Positions 22,846 through 33,000 of a stretch of DNA of 35,374 nt are shown here, one piece after another. Position 1 is the stretch's first letter; the number at the start of each line of letters is the position of its first letter. Position numbers and translations under genes: made by a program. The stretch spans positions 1 to 35,374 of the forward strand of contig DJKX01000042.1 of the NCBI GenBank assembly GCA_002436185.1, read 5' to 3'. The DNA is from Fidelibacterota bacterium UBA6531. GTDB taxonomy: Bacteria > Fidelibacterota > Marinisomatia > Marinisomatales > TCS55. The notes below the pieces were generated by a model. The model was not told the DNA's origin. It saw only the letters and a list, made by a program, of their open reading frames with translations, and did no database searches.

Positions 22846-25792
22846 GATGATTTCCCCCTTTTTCTTCTTTGCGATTTCTTACCATGGTCAAATATCCAAC
22901 TGTTGGGCGAGAATTCAATTCTTCCAAAACATGATAATGGCGTGGGTCTTCAACCAATTTTGAGATATCACTTTCAGGGTCATTCAAATCGCCAAATGTG
23001 ATGGCATCTGCGGGACACGATTGCTGACACGCCAAATTAATATCGCCATCGGCTAAAGGAATGCCTTTCTGTTTTGCTTCAAATTTTGCTTCCTGAATCC
23101 GCTGTATACACATGGAGCATTTTTCCATGACTCCCCGGCTCCGTACCGTTACATCCGGATTCAAAACCATATTTTCCAATTCATCATTATGAGCATAATC
23201 AAACCAATTAAACCGCCGAACTTTATAGGGACAATTATTAGCACAAAACCGTGTTCCAACACAACGATTATAGACTTGCTGATTCAAACCTTCAGAACTA
23301 TGCACAGTCGCCAAAACGGGACAAACAGGCTCGCATGGAGAATTATCACAATGCTGACACAACATAGGCTGAAACGCCACATCTACATCGTCCCCCTCGC
23401 CGGAATAATATCGGTCTATCCGCATCCACGCCATGTCGCGGCGACGAAATACTTCATCTTTACCCACTACCGGCACATTGTTTTCCACTTGGCAGGAAAT
23501 GACGCAGGCGGAACATCCCGTGCATGCATTTAAGTCCACTGCCATTCCCCAATGATGCTTGTTGTAAGGATGGTCGTCTTTCCAAAGCGTTACAACTTGA
23601 TGTCCATGGTGAGCACCGGAAGACGGATCTTTTTTGTATGCATCGAAAGTGGTTTCTTGAATAAATGGACGCACCTCCATGGATGGAGGTGAGGTATTTT
23701 CAGGATTTTTCAGCGTGTTATATGTTTGAGTTAAAGCCAAATCTTTCTTTTTCCCTGTCTTGGAAATAATGACCGAAATACCTGAAAATGAGAGTGTATT
23801 TTCATTTCTTCCCAAAAGGTGGTTAATGCGTTCACCAACCAATTCGCCATCGCCCAAAGTTGCCTTTTTCTGAATCCATTCCGGACCAAGGTTTTTAAAT
23901 CGTTCCGTGCCTTTTCGTCCATAACCCATAGAGACAGCAATCACTTCATCACTCTGTCCTTCTTGAATATACACGGGCAATTTTACTGAATTTTCGTTGG
24001 CAGTGAGTTTAACGACTTCGCCTTGACTCAATCCCAATTCTTTGGCTTTTTTCGAGGATAGACTTGCCGCATTATCCCATGTCAGTTTTGTAATGGGATC
24101 CGGCAATTCCTGCAACCAGGGATTTTCTGCATGACGACCATCCAACATTTGTAAGGAAGGATATGCCATGAGCGTAAGTCCATTATTAAATTCTGATTTT
24201 GGCAAGGACCCTTTTGTAAATCTGCCAATTGAAAGTGATTTTGCTTTGATGTTTGCAAACCCATCATGAACCAAATTGTCCCACCAGCGATTAAAAGACT
24301 GACTTCCTTTTTTACGAGTGGTATAAATCTTTTTCCAATAATTCCGAACCAAATTCCGTTCATCATCGCTAAAGCCTGCCCAACCGGCTATTGATTTTCT
24401 AAATGTCTGGGTGTCACCCAAACCTTGAATGGTTGGCTGCGTCATAGACAAAACACCAGCTGTAAATTCATCATCCGACCACGATTCCAAATAATGGGGT
24501 GACGGACAAACACCATTGCATAATTCAGTGGTTTCATTATTTTTTGCGGAAAAAGAGACTGTTGTCGGAATTGATTTCATAAGTTCACCAAACTGCTCAC
24601 CTTCAGGTAAATCATAAACAGGATTCACACCGGCGATTAATAAGGCACCGACTTTTCCCGCTTTCATATCCGTTAATAATTGGGCAACTGCGAAATCACT
24701 TCCACCCTTTTGAAAACTTGGATTTTTCAGATGAACTGTTTTGCCGATATTCCCCAAGGCATCGTTCAGTCTGTTTACAAGTATTTGAATTGCCAGATCG
24801 TTCACGCCGGAAACAACCAAACTTTTTCCCTTATAATGTTTTAATTCTTTCGCAATTTCCAATGCAATTCCATGTCCGTCTTTACCCTGTAAAGAGTGTT
24901 CAATATCTTTAACAAATTGCAGCATTTCTGCAGGGGTTTTTACAATTCTTTTATCCGCTTTTGCACCAGATACAGATAATCGAGATTCAACCTGAATATG
25001 TTTGGAAATATGTTTTGCTTCCAAATTTCGATTCTTTCGATAATCTTTAGTAAACTGCGTTGGCGAGAGCCATGTGCCAAGAAAGTCTGCATCCAGACTC
25101 AAAATCATATCTGCTTTTTCAAAATCATATTGGGGCAAAATCCGCTTACCATAATTCACTTCATGAGCATCTAAAATGGCCGAATAGGAAATGGGGTCGT
25201 ATTCAATATGAATAGCGTTGGAATATTTTTTTAAGAATTTTTGGATATAATATATTGTGGAAGGACTCGTTACCGTTTCAGTTAATAAAACAATTTGTTG
25301 CCCCTTCTCACGTGCTTTTTGCAATCCTTGAACCACAGATTTATCCAAGTCATTCCAGCTGACTTCTTTTCCGGAAAGTTTAGTATGGAGCAAGCGTTTT
25401 GAATCATACAATTCGATTATGCTCGCCTGACATACAGGACATAATCCGCCCTGACTCAATGGATGATCCGGACTCCCTTCCAATTTGATGGGACGGCTGT
25501 CTCGATTCTTCACCAATACACCACAACCGGTACCGCAGGCGTGGCTGGTAGATGCATACCAATAGGCTTTCCCGGGAATCACTTCTTCTGGCTGAATCAA
25601 AAATGGAATGGCTTTATTCACCGGCGTTTTAGAACAGGCCGTCATGAATGCCGCCAAAGAAAATCCAGTTGTTTTCAGAAAATCTCGTCGATTCCATTCT
25701 GTAGATGTCATTTCCAAGTCTGCCGGGCCTGCTACTGAACCAACCGAGGTTACATCATCTTTAGTCATCCAATATCTTTTTTCTTTAGACAT
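22838..25792 (-). CDS. actB: Alternative complex III iron-sulfur subunit ActB (molybdopterin-like and ferredoxin domains fused)
   Basis: The 984-aa protein has a twin-arginine signal (R35-R36 in WNRRDFLKTTGFSLAAF) followed by TAC at residues 51-53, which could be a lipobox, so the mature protein is expected on the periplasmic side. Residues about 60-700 have the molybdopterin-oxidoreductase fold, which in ActB binds no molybdenum cofactor. Residues about 755-960 are a ferredoxin-type domain with four cysteine groups: CTGCSACVISC, CQHCDNSPCEPVC, CVGTRFCANNC and CSMCIQ...CQQSC. Together these bind the cluster chain that carries electrons from quinol toward ActA. It starts 12 bp after actA. Confidence 0.95.
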   Translation of the reverse strand: MSKEKRYWMTKDDVTSVGSVAGPADLEMTSTEWNRRDFLKTTGFSLAAFMTACSKTPVNKAIPFLIQPEEVIPGKAYWYASTSHACGTGCGVLVKNRDSRPIKLEGSPDHPLSQGGLCPVCQASIIELYDSKRLLHTKLSGKEVSWNDLDKSVVQGLQKAREKGQQIVLLTETVTSPSTIYYIQKFLKKYSNAIHIEYDPISYSAILDAHEVNYGKRILPQYDFEKADMILSLDADFLGTWLSPTQFTKDYRKNRNLEAKHISKHIQVESRLSVSGAKADKRIVKTPAEMLQFVKDIEHSLQGKDGHGIALEIAKELKHYKGKSLVVSGVNDLAIQILVNRLNDALGNIGKTVHLKNPSFQKGGSDFAVAQLLTDMKAGKVGALLIAGVNPVYDLPEGEQFGELMKSIPTTVSFSAKNNETTELCNGVCPSPHYLESWSDDEFTAGVLSMTQPTIQGLGDTQTFRKSIAGWAGFSDDERNLVRNYWKKIYTTRKKGSQSFNRWWDNLVHDGFANIKAKSLSIGRFTKGSLPKSEFNNGLTLMAYPSLQMLDGRHAENPWLQELPDPITKLTWDNAASLSSKKAKELGLSQGEVVKLTANENSVKLPVYIQEGQSDEVIAVSMGYGRKGTERFKNLGPEWIQKKATLGDGELVGERINHLLGRNENTLSFSGISVIISKTGKKKDLALTQTYNTLKNPENTSPPSMEVRPFIQETTFDAYKKDPSSGAHHGHQVVTLWKDDHPYNKHHWGMAVDLNACTGCSACVISCQVENNVPVVGKDEVFRRRDMAWMRIDRYYSGEGDDVDVAFQPMLCQHCDNSPCEPVCPVLATVHSSEGLNQQVYNRCVGTRFCANNCPYKVRRFNWFDYAHNDELENMVLNPDVTVRSRGVMEKCSMCIQRIQEAKFEAKQKGIPLADGDINLACQQSCPADAITFGDLNDPESDISKLVEDPRHYHVLEELNSRPTVGYLTMVRNRKEEKGGNHHG

Positions 25793-25804
25793 ACAATTTC
25801 TTTT

Positions 25805-26455
25805 CTAATAATGACACGTTGCACAATCCAATAATAGTTGTGTTCGTTCCGGGGCGGCTTCCAATGATTCGTGATCTTTTCTGTGGCAATCCAAACACCA
25901 GCCCATGGATAAATTTTCTGTTTGTTTTATGCGCTCCATGGATGCTACATCTCCATGACAATCTGCACAATCCACTCCGGCAGTTATATGTGGTTTATGG
26001 CTGAAAAAGACGAAATCCGGTACATTATGTACTTTGACCCATTCAACAGATTTTCCCTTTTTATCCTTAAGAGGATTTCCTTGTGTATCATATCCCATTG
26101 CCGAATAAATTTTAATAATTTCCAATGATGTGAGCGGTCGCATTTCCCTGTCTTCTGCCGCAGCCTGTTCTTCTTCCAATCGTAAATCGTTCCGGGTTGC
26201 AGATACATATTTATGGCAATTCATACACACACTTGTTGCCGGTATTCCTGCATGACGACTTTGGGATGCTCCATAATGGCAATATTGACACGGTACTTCC
26301 ATTTCACCTGCATGAAGCCTATGGGAAAAATCAATAGGCTGAATTGGTTCATAATTTTGCTGATTTCCCGGCATGCGAAATGTGCTGTTGTTAATGACGA
26401 TAATGAGTCCAAAAACAAAAATTAAAGCGGTAATCAGTTTGAATTGTTTTTGCAT
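25805..26455 (-). CDS. actA: Alternative complex III pentaheme cytochrome c subunit ActA
   Basis: The 216-aa protein has an N-terminal signal anchor (about residues 7-22) and five CxxCH heme sites: CQYCH (56-60), CMNCH (77-81), CADCH (163-167), CLDCH (187-191) and CATCH (211-215). This is the pentaheme ActA pattern. Extra histidines (FSHRLHAGE, FFSHKPH, RKDHES) are in place for bis-His ligation. It sits on the periplasmic face and receives electrons from ActB. It starts 5 bp after the RIC gene stop, so the complex is transcribed together with the nar and RIC genes. Confidence 0.95.
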   Translation of the reverse strand: MQKQFKLITALIFVFGLIIVINNSTFRMPGNQQNYEPIQPIDFSHRLHAGEMEVPCQYCHYGASQSRHAGIPATSVCMNCHKYVSATRNDLRLEEEQAAAEDREMRPLTSLEIIKIYSAMGYDTQGNPLKDKKGKSVEWVKVHNVPDFVFFSHKPHITAGVDCADCHGDVASMERIKQTENLSMGWCLDCHRKDHESLEAAPERTQLLLDCATCHY

Positions 26456-26460
26456 TTATT

Positions 26461-27156
26461 TTATGAGCCCAACAAACTTTCTTCCAATTCCAACGCCTTG
26501 GGAAATAAAATATTATTCTCCAGATGAATATGTAAATGAATGTCGTCTTCCATGGCTTTTAAGTTTGCATAAGCCGCACGATAGGTATTACATCCATCTG
26601 CAGGTGGTTCATATCCATTCGACAAATCACTCATTTTTTTCAAAATATCTCCCGCTGTATCATGTTCTGCTATCATCATCGATATGGGTCCATTTACAAA
26701 AGCACCATTGGCTGACGAATTCTGAACCATTTGTGAGATATAAGGGAATAATATTTGCTCTTCCTTCATCATGTGTTGGTGTAAATCCTGCATGAGTTCG
26801 TTGTATAATTTTGCCACTTCAATCGTTTCAGGATGGCGTTCTCCATGAACTCGCGCAACCTTATTGATAAATTCACCCGTAATGGGCCCATTACCGTAAA
26901 TGTATTTATGATGCTCTTCAAAGATATAATCCACCAATTTATCCAGTGGCATGGATTGATAATCTAATGTTGATTTTTCACTATTTATGACCAATTCCAA
27001 ATCGGCCATAATCGCGTCCAAATCAGTCCCTTTGTTTTCGCAGGCTATTTCCAGTTTTTCTCCACCTCCGCAGCAAAAATCCAAACCATGTTTTTTGAAC
27101 ACGTTGGCGGTCCGAATATTGGCGCTTACAATTTCACCAATAGTTTGTTCTCTCAT
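26461..27156 (-). CDS. ric: Iron-sulfur cluster repair di-iron protein RIC (ScdA/YtfE)
   Basis: The 231-aa protein has the ScdA_N domain (about residues 1-55) with TIGEIVSANIRTANVFKKHG and the paired cysteines C28-C29 in LDFCCGGG. A hemerythrin-like four-helix domain follows with EEHHKYIYGNG, VHGERHPET, QHMMKEEQILFPY, MIAEHDTAGD and HIHLENNILFPKAL, which supply the His and Glu di-iron ligands. RIC proteins repair Fe-S clusters damaged by NO and peroxide and are usually induced in denitrifying or nitrate-respiring cells. AGGAAAATAAG precedes the start. It lies between the narK relic and actA. Confidence 0.95.
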   Translation of the reverse strand: MREQTIGEIVSANIRTANVFKKHGLDFCCGGGEKLEIACENKGTDLDAIMADLELVINSEKSTLDYQSMPLDKLVDYIFEEHHKYIYGNGPITGEFINKVARVHGERHPETIEVAKLYNELMQDLHQHMMKEEQILFPYISQMVQNSSANGAFVNGPISMMIAEHDTAGDILKKMSDLSNGYEPPADGCNTYRAAYANLKAMEDDIHLHIHLENNILFPKALELEESLLGS

Positions 27157-27172
27157 CTTATTTTCCTTTGAC

Positions 27173-27319
27173 TTATGGTTTTTTATAATCAGCTTTTGAC
27201 CCTAAATAATATCACCAGTTTAAAACTGCACATACTGAATAAAAGACAGCAAAACAAATAGTAAAGGCTATTGTATTCATTACGAGAACAATATTGGCTT
27301 TGGTTTGTAGATTTTTCAT
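27173..27319 (-). pseudogene. Collapsed narK relic (N- and C-terminal ends joined, TGA for Trp)
   Basis: The frame from ATG 27319 encodes 35 codons, starting MKNLQTKANIVLVMNTIAFT and continuing ICFAVFYSVCAVLNW, then TGA (27212-27214), then YYLGSKADYKKP and TAA at 27173. The beginning resembles the N-terminal helix of NarK-type MFS nitrate/nitrite transporters. The end matches the narK C-terminus at the right edge of the window: over 26 aligned positions 13 are identical, and the TGA stands where that copy has Trp. About 400 codons of a normal NarK are missing between the two parts. TGA serves as a stop elsewhere here, so this is a nonsense change and not Trp recoding. No Shine-Dalgarno site is visible. 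A functional single-helix micropeptide is the less likely alternative. Confidence 0.65.
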
Positions 27320-27341
27320 CTAATGAAAATTTTCTAAATGA

Positions 27342-28076
27342 TTAATTGTTGTTTTTTGCCTTAAAGGATGCATTAGGTGTTCGAATTTTTCTGCGATTCC
27401 AATTCCATCTAACCAATTGCGGTTTTCGCCATAAATAAGGATTTGGTAGTACTAAAATGTGTACTAACCTAGTATATGGAAATAATAGAATTATTGAGAA
27501 CGCACCAACTACATGTAGTTTTATTGTAATAGGCATGGCAGACACATAAGATAAATCAGGGCTTAACTTAAATACTGACCATAAGTATGGGGCGAGTGAG
27601 GCGGCAAACCAACTAGATCCCCAGCGATGAAAATATGCTGTTAAAATCCCCGTTATAACTTGAAATGTCAAAATACCTAAGACCCACCAATCTGCTGGAG
27701 ATGTTACAATTCGGGCACGTACATTGGTTTTTCTACGGGAAACGATATTTATAAGCCCAACCAATGTCATAAGACCAAAAATAAACATAGCGATTTCCAT
27801 GACATACAATCTTGCTGGTATACTATTCCACCAAAGAACCGTTCCTGGTACCAAGAACCATACAAAGTGTGCTGTGAGAACAGCAATAATCCCGTAATGG
27901 AATGGAACCAGTCCCCAAAAATGTTGGCGATTTTCCAAGAATTGGGAAGATAAGCTGGAATAAGTAAATGACTTTGAGCGATACCGTTGAATTGTAATAA
28001 CAAAGAATGCGAAAAGTGTTACATACGGAAAAAGCGCAAAGAAAAAGGTATCAAGGTAATTTTGTAACATATTCAT
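27342..28076 (-). CDS. narI: Nitrate reductase gamma subunit NarI (diheme cytochrome b)
   Basis: The 244-aa membrane protein oxidises quinol and passes electrons to NarH. Five hydrophobic helices are visible. The four heme b ligands of E. coli NarI (H56, H66, H187, H205) correspond to H60 (VPFHYG), H70 (LTAHFVW), H188 (IKLHVVGAF) and H206 (RLVHILV). The C-terminal tail is basic (RWNWNRRKIRTP). The start overlaps the narJ stop by 4 bp. The narK relic follows 22 bp downstream. Confidence 0.96.
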   Translation of the reverse strand: MNMLQNYLDTFFFALFPYVTLFAFFVITIQRYRSKSFTYSSLSSQFLENRQHFWGLVPFHYGIIAVLTAHFVWFLVPGTVLWWNSIPARLYVMEIAMFIFGLMTLVGLINIVSRRKTNVRARIVTSPADWWVLGILTFQVITGILTAYFHRWGSSWFAASLAPYLWSVFKLSPDLSYVSAMPITIKLHVVGAFSIILLFPYTRLVHILVLPNPYLWRKPQLVRWNWNRRKIRTPNASFKAKNNN

Positions 28077-28594
28077 TGGGCCTGTACCTCCTTGGCAGTT
28101 GATTGATATTGCAGTACATCATGAATAAATTGAATTAAATTTTTGTAGGGTGTTTTCGTTTCTCCAAACCCTTCAATTATTTTTTCAATTGCTGGTATAA
28201 CATGGGTTTTGATGAATTCATTTCTATCATTGCTTTCCATTAATGGAAGAACGGACAAAATATGTGATAAATGGTCAGGTAATTCCGACGTTTCTGCAAT
28301 ATTGAATTCCCGAAGCATTTCACGTACTCGAACCATAAATACACCCCGTTCATAATTTTCACCATGTAAATGCCATCCCAAGTCCAAACATGTATTTGGT
28401 GTAAAATCGAACAACTGCGTGAATTCTTCCTGCAGTTTAGTCATTCCAGTTTTATTGACATGATTAGAAAAAGTCTGAAAATTATTATCCGACCGTTCAT
28501 CAAGATTTTGTTGCACTTTTTTTACATCATTTCTTATATCCGCACTTGGATAAGAAATCAATGGCACAATGTTGTTATAAATGGATGTCTTCAT
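28073..28594 (-). CDS. narJ: Nitrate reductase assembly chaperone NarJ
   Basis: The 173-aa cytoplasmic protein of the TorD/NarJ all-helical family helps insert Moco and clusters into NarG before membrane attachment. Helical blocks such as LQEEFTQLFDFTPNTCLDLGWHLHGENYERG and LSHILSVLPLMES match NarJ in part. The start MKTSIYNN at 28594 gives the compact junction TAAAATG with narH. An in-frame ATG at 28630 would overlap narH by 35 bp and is less likely. ATGA joins it to narI. Confidence 0.92.
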   Translation of the reverse strand: MKTSIYNNIVPLISYPSADIRNDVKKVQQNLDERSDNNFQTFSNHVNKTGMTKLQEEFTQLFDFTPNTCLDLGWHLHGENYERGVFMVRVREMLREFNIAETSELPDHLSHILSVLPLMESNDRNEFIKTHVIPAIEKIIEGFGETKTPYKNLIQFIHDVLQYQSTAKEVQAQ

Positions 28595-28595
28595 T

Positions 28596-30086
28596 TTACC
28601 AACCCCGCTCTGGTTCATCTCTGAACCCAAAACCAGTTTCCTGTTTATGTTCCAGCGGATCTTTCATCATTTCGATAGCTTCTTCGCGATGCGCCGCAGG
28701 AATAACGAATCTGTCTTCAAACGTGCAAAGAGAAGTAAGTTGATAAATTCCTTCAGCTTCTGCGGCTGTACAATCAGCTTCCAGCAACGCCTTATCGGCA
28801 TCTATTTTTTCGATATCTCCAACTGTTTCAGCTCTACGATAAGCACGAATAGCCGATTGTTTTTTTAATACATAACGCAAATGACTTTCATTTCCGCCGC
28901 CAAACATTTTTGCCAAATATTTGATAGGAGCACGGGCTTTATCGAAATCGGGAAAAAACTCCTCATTCACATTACGCACTGAATCTCCCTCTTGTGCTGA
29001 CATCACAGGAAGCATGGGCGGTACATAAAAAAGCATGGGTAAAGTTCTATACTCTATATGAGGAGGTAATGCAAGACCCCACTCTTTCACAAATTTATAA
29101 ACAGGTGATTTTTGTGCTGCTTCAATTGTTGAATCAGCAATACCATTCTTTTTCGCCTCACGTATGACATTTTCATCAAAGGGATCTAAAATCATTTCCC
29201 GTTGTGCATCAACCAATTCTTCATCAGGGAATTTTGCAGTTTCTTCAATCTTTTTAGCATCATAGAGAAGAACACCTAAATAACGAATACGCCCAACACA
29301 TGAATGGAAACAGGCAGGAGCTTGCCCTGTTTCTACACGTGGAAAACATAAAATACATTTTTCAGATTTGCCTGTGTTCCAGTTGAAGTAAGTTTTCTTG
29401 TATGGGCACGCAGGAATACAAGATCGCCATGCACGGCATTCTTCCTGATCCAATAAAACGATACCATCTTCACCCCGTTTATATAAAGCGCCTGATGGAC
29501 AGGAAGCAACACATGATGGATTCAAACAATGATTACAAATGCGTGGAAAGTAAAACATCATAAGTCGCTCAATGGCAAACATTTGTTCACGTTGCTCTTC
29601 TGATAAACCATCAAGATTTATGTCATTTTCTGCATAAATCGGTGAACCGGCCAAATCATCATCCCAATTCGGACCAGCTTCAATATCCATTTCTTCTCCG
29701 GTAACCATCGAAATGGGTCTTGCCGTCGGTTGATCGTCACCTTCCGGAGAATCGAATAAATCTTTATACTTGTACGTCCACGGTTCGTAGTAATCATCCA
29801 ATGTCGGCATATTTGGATTGTGGAAAATATTTGTAATGGTTTTAGTTTTGTTTGTTGATCGAAGTTCCAATTCACCCTTTACAACTTCCCAGCCACCTTT
29901 GTATTTATCCTGGTCTTCCCATCTTGTAGGAAATCCGGTTCCAGGCTTGGTTTCCACATTATTCCACCACATATATTCTGTACCTTTTCTATCTGTCCAT
30001 ATATTTTTACAGGCAATACTGCATGTATGGCACCCGATACATTTGTCCAAGTGGAACACCATTGAGATTTGACTTCTAATATCCAT
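28596..30086 (-). CDS. narH: Nitrate reductase beta subunit NarH (four-cluster ferredoxin)
   Basis: The 496-aa protein carries electrons from NarI hemes to NarG. Four cysteine groups are seen: CIGCHTCSIAC near residue 16, CNHCLNPSCVASC, CRAWRSCIPACPYKK, and CILCFPR...CFHSC. The Trp in the CxxW position of the third group is the NarH signature for a [3Fe-4S] centre. MWWNNVETKPGTGFPTRWE and RYLGVLLYDA are further NarH hallmarks. The length is close to E. coli NarH. There is no signal peptide, so it acts in the cytoplasm with NarG. It starts 13 bp after narG. Confidence 0.97.
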   Translation of the reverse strand: MDIRSQISMVFHLDKCIGCHTCSIACKNIWTDRKGTEYMWWNNVETKPGTGFPTRWEDQDKYKGGWEVVKGELELRSTNKTKTITNIFHNPNMPTLDDYYEPWTYKYKDLFDSPEGDDQPTARPISMVTGEEMDIEAGPNWDDDLAGSPIYAENDINLDGLSEEQREQMFAIERLMMFYFPRICNHCLNPSCVASCPSGALYKRGEDGIVLLDQEECRAWRSCIPACPYKKTYFNWNTGKSEKCILCFPRVETGQAPACFHSCVGRIRYLGVLLYDAKKIEETAKFPDEELVDAQREMILDPFDENVIREAKKNGIADSTIEAAQKSPVYKFVKEWGLALPPHIEYRTLPMLFYVPPMLPVMSAQEGDSVRNVNEEFFPDFDKARAPIKYLAKMFGGGNESHLRYVLKKQSAIRAYRRAETVGDIEKIDADKALLEADCTAAEAEGIYQLTSLCTFEDRFVIPAAHREEAIEMMKDPLEHKQETGFGFRDEPERGW

Positions 30087-30099
30087 AATAATTTTCCTT

Positions 30100-33000
30100 T
30101 TACCAGTTTAATACAGGCAATTTTCTGACCATAATAAAGGTGTCTCTGTTATTTCCTGTGGGACCCCAATAATTAAAGTGATAAGTAAATTGTCCGTAAC
30201 CACCTACCATTAAATTTGGTTTTAACCTTGTCCGCGTAAGAGAATTATTCATTCCTGCACGTTTGTTTCCACGTAAAGGTGATTTGGGTACGGATAACGT
30301 TCGTTCTGTTGCGTGATAAATAATTACGATTCCTCTTGGAATCCTTGCGCTCACACTTGCTCTTGTTACTACAACTCCATTATCATTGTACACTTCCACC
30401 CAGTCGTTATCCACAATATCCAACTCTTCTGCATCTTTATCATTAATCCAAAATGGTTCAACACCACGGCTTAAAGTGGACATACGATGGTTATCTCCAT
30501 AGGTAGAGTGAATATGCCATTTTCCGTGGGGTGTTAGATAGTTGAATATTTTTGTCTTATGTTCACTTTCGCTTGTAGCTAATTCTGCGTATTGTGTAGG
30601 AGTCGGTTTAGGTTTGTACGTTGGTAGATGTTCACCATATTGGATGTATCCGGGATGATCCAGATAAAAATGTTGACGACCTGTCAATGTTCGCCATGGA
30701 ACTAATCGTTCCACATTATATGTGAATGGAGAATATGCTCTTCCGTTTTCCAATAGTCCGGACCACATTGGACTATTATGCAATCTTCGAGGTTGGGAAC
30801 ATAAATCATCGTAGCTCATACGAACTCCGCGATTTTTTTCCGCTAAATCAGCTAAAACTAAACCTGTTCTTTCTTCCATGTTTTTGTAGGAACGATAGGC
30901 TAATTCACCGTTAGTAACTGTAGCTAATTCCAAAATAGTATTACACACATCTTTTGATTCTTTTAGCGAAGGATATGTTTGTCCGCCCCAGGTTTCTGTT
31001 GGACATTCTATTTTCAGGCGATCATATTCATCCTTAACCTCATAATGGGTTCCATGTGCACCAAGACCGTTCGCCGGTACATTGGGTCCATAAGATATGT
31101 AACGTTTATATAGATTCTTATAATCCCGTTTTACTACTTTCATTCCGGGCATTGTTTTCCCGGGTACGGCGTCTACTTCACCAGACTGCCAATCACGAAT
31201 TTCTTTTTGTGCAATTTCTGCAGGTGTATCATGAGCCAATGCGACAGACACAACATCTTCCATTTGTTTCGGGAAATGCTTTTCCGACATTTTGGAAAAC
31301 GTTTCTGCTATGGATCCAAAAATATCCCAATCACTTTTGGATTCCCAAGCCGGTGGTACGGCTTCTGCCAACGGATGAATAAAGCTGTGCATATCGGTGG
31401 AATTCAAATCAGCTTTTTCATACCAAGTAGCTGCGGGCAAAACAATGTCGGAATACAAGGCCGATGTATCCATTCGGAAGTTCAAATCCACCACCAAATC
31501 CATTTTACCTTGGGGCACTTTATCATGCCAAACCACTTCATCTGTAGAACCTTTTGCAAATTGTGGATCTGAAACTTGATTTGTATGTGTGCCTAAATAA
31601 TGGTCTAAAAAGAATTCGTGCCCTTTGGCACTTCCACCGATGGCATTTCCGCGCCAGACGAACCAAACCCGGGGCCAATTATCAGAATTATCCGGATCTT
31701 CAATCGAATATTTCAATTCTTTATTTTTTAACTTGTTAACAACATAGTCCACGATGCTTTTTTCATCAGTAGCTCCATTCTCCCGGGCTTCTTTTGCCAA
31801 CGCCAGAGGATTCGCTTCGTATTGAGGATAAAAAGGAAGCCATCCGTTTTTCACAGCTTTAACATTGATATCAATGGTATGTCCTTTTGCCAAAGTATTT
31901 TCGGGTTGTTTTTCCGGAACAGTATGATAATCCGTAAACGATTTTTCATAACGCCATTGATCAGAGTGAACATAATGCCAGCTTGGTGCATTTTGAACAC
32001 GGGATGGTCCAAACCAATCTTTTGCCAAAGCAATGGCCGTCCAAGGTTCTCCCGGTGCTAATTTTTCCTGTCCAACATAATGTGCCAGACCACCACCGTT
32101 TTTACCAATACAGCCCGTAAACATGAGCGCATGGATTGCGGCACGATACATAAGATTTGCGTGATACCAATGATTGATTCCTGCGCCGATAATAACCGTG
32201 CATTTTCCGCCGGTTTTTTCTGCTGTGCTTGCCCATTCCCGAGCAAAACGAATCAATGTTTCAGGTGCAATTCCTGTATATTTTTCAGCCCACGCTGGGG
32301 TATAAGTTGCATCTTCCTCATAATTCTCCGGATATCCTTCAAGACCCCGACCTACGCCATATTGCGCCATGAGCAAATCATAAACCGTGGCAACCGGAAC
32401 TTGACCATCAGCCGTTTCAATCATTTTCACAGGAACATATCGCGTAATGGTTTCGCCTTGACCAAAATCGTCCAATTCCACTGAAAAGACATGGTCAGAA
32501 TCTTTTAAAAATGTGAGTTTAGGATGAATTTTTGAACCATCTGCATTGTCTTCCAATTTCAGATTCCAATGACCTTTATTTTCTTTCGCCCATCTATTAC
32601 CCACAGAACCTTTCGGCACTTTTGTCCTATTTTCTTCTTCGTCCCACATCAAAAATTGCCAATCGCCATTTTCCATATCTTTATATTGGTTCAAACGATT
32701 TGCTCGCAATAATTGTCCTGCTTTGTATGAATCGCCATCTTTTGTTAACTCGACCAAAAAGGGTGAATCCGTGTATTGTTTTGAATAATCAAGAAAGGAT
32801 TTTTCTTGTTTCTCATGATGAAATTCTTTCAAAATCACATGATTCACTGCCATCCAATAGGCGCCGTCTTGCCCCGCATTGATGGGAATCCATTCATCGG
32901 AAAATTTGGATACTTGGGAAAAATCCGGTGAAAATACCACCATCTTTGTTCCGTTATATCGCGCTTCTGCCGCAAAATGAACGTCTGGTGTTCGCGTCAT

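Noticed and set aside
27212..27214. In-frame TGA as selenocysteine or tryptophan recoding in the narK relic
   Set aside because: The frame already lacks most of the protein, no SECIS-like hairpin was evident, and several intact genes here (for example narC and moeA) end with TGA.
32080..32484. Plus-strand open frame of 134 codons
   Set aside because: It is antisense to narG, which is conserved through this region.
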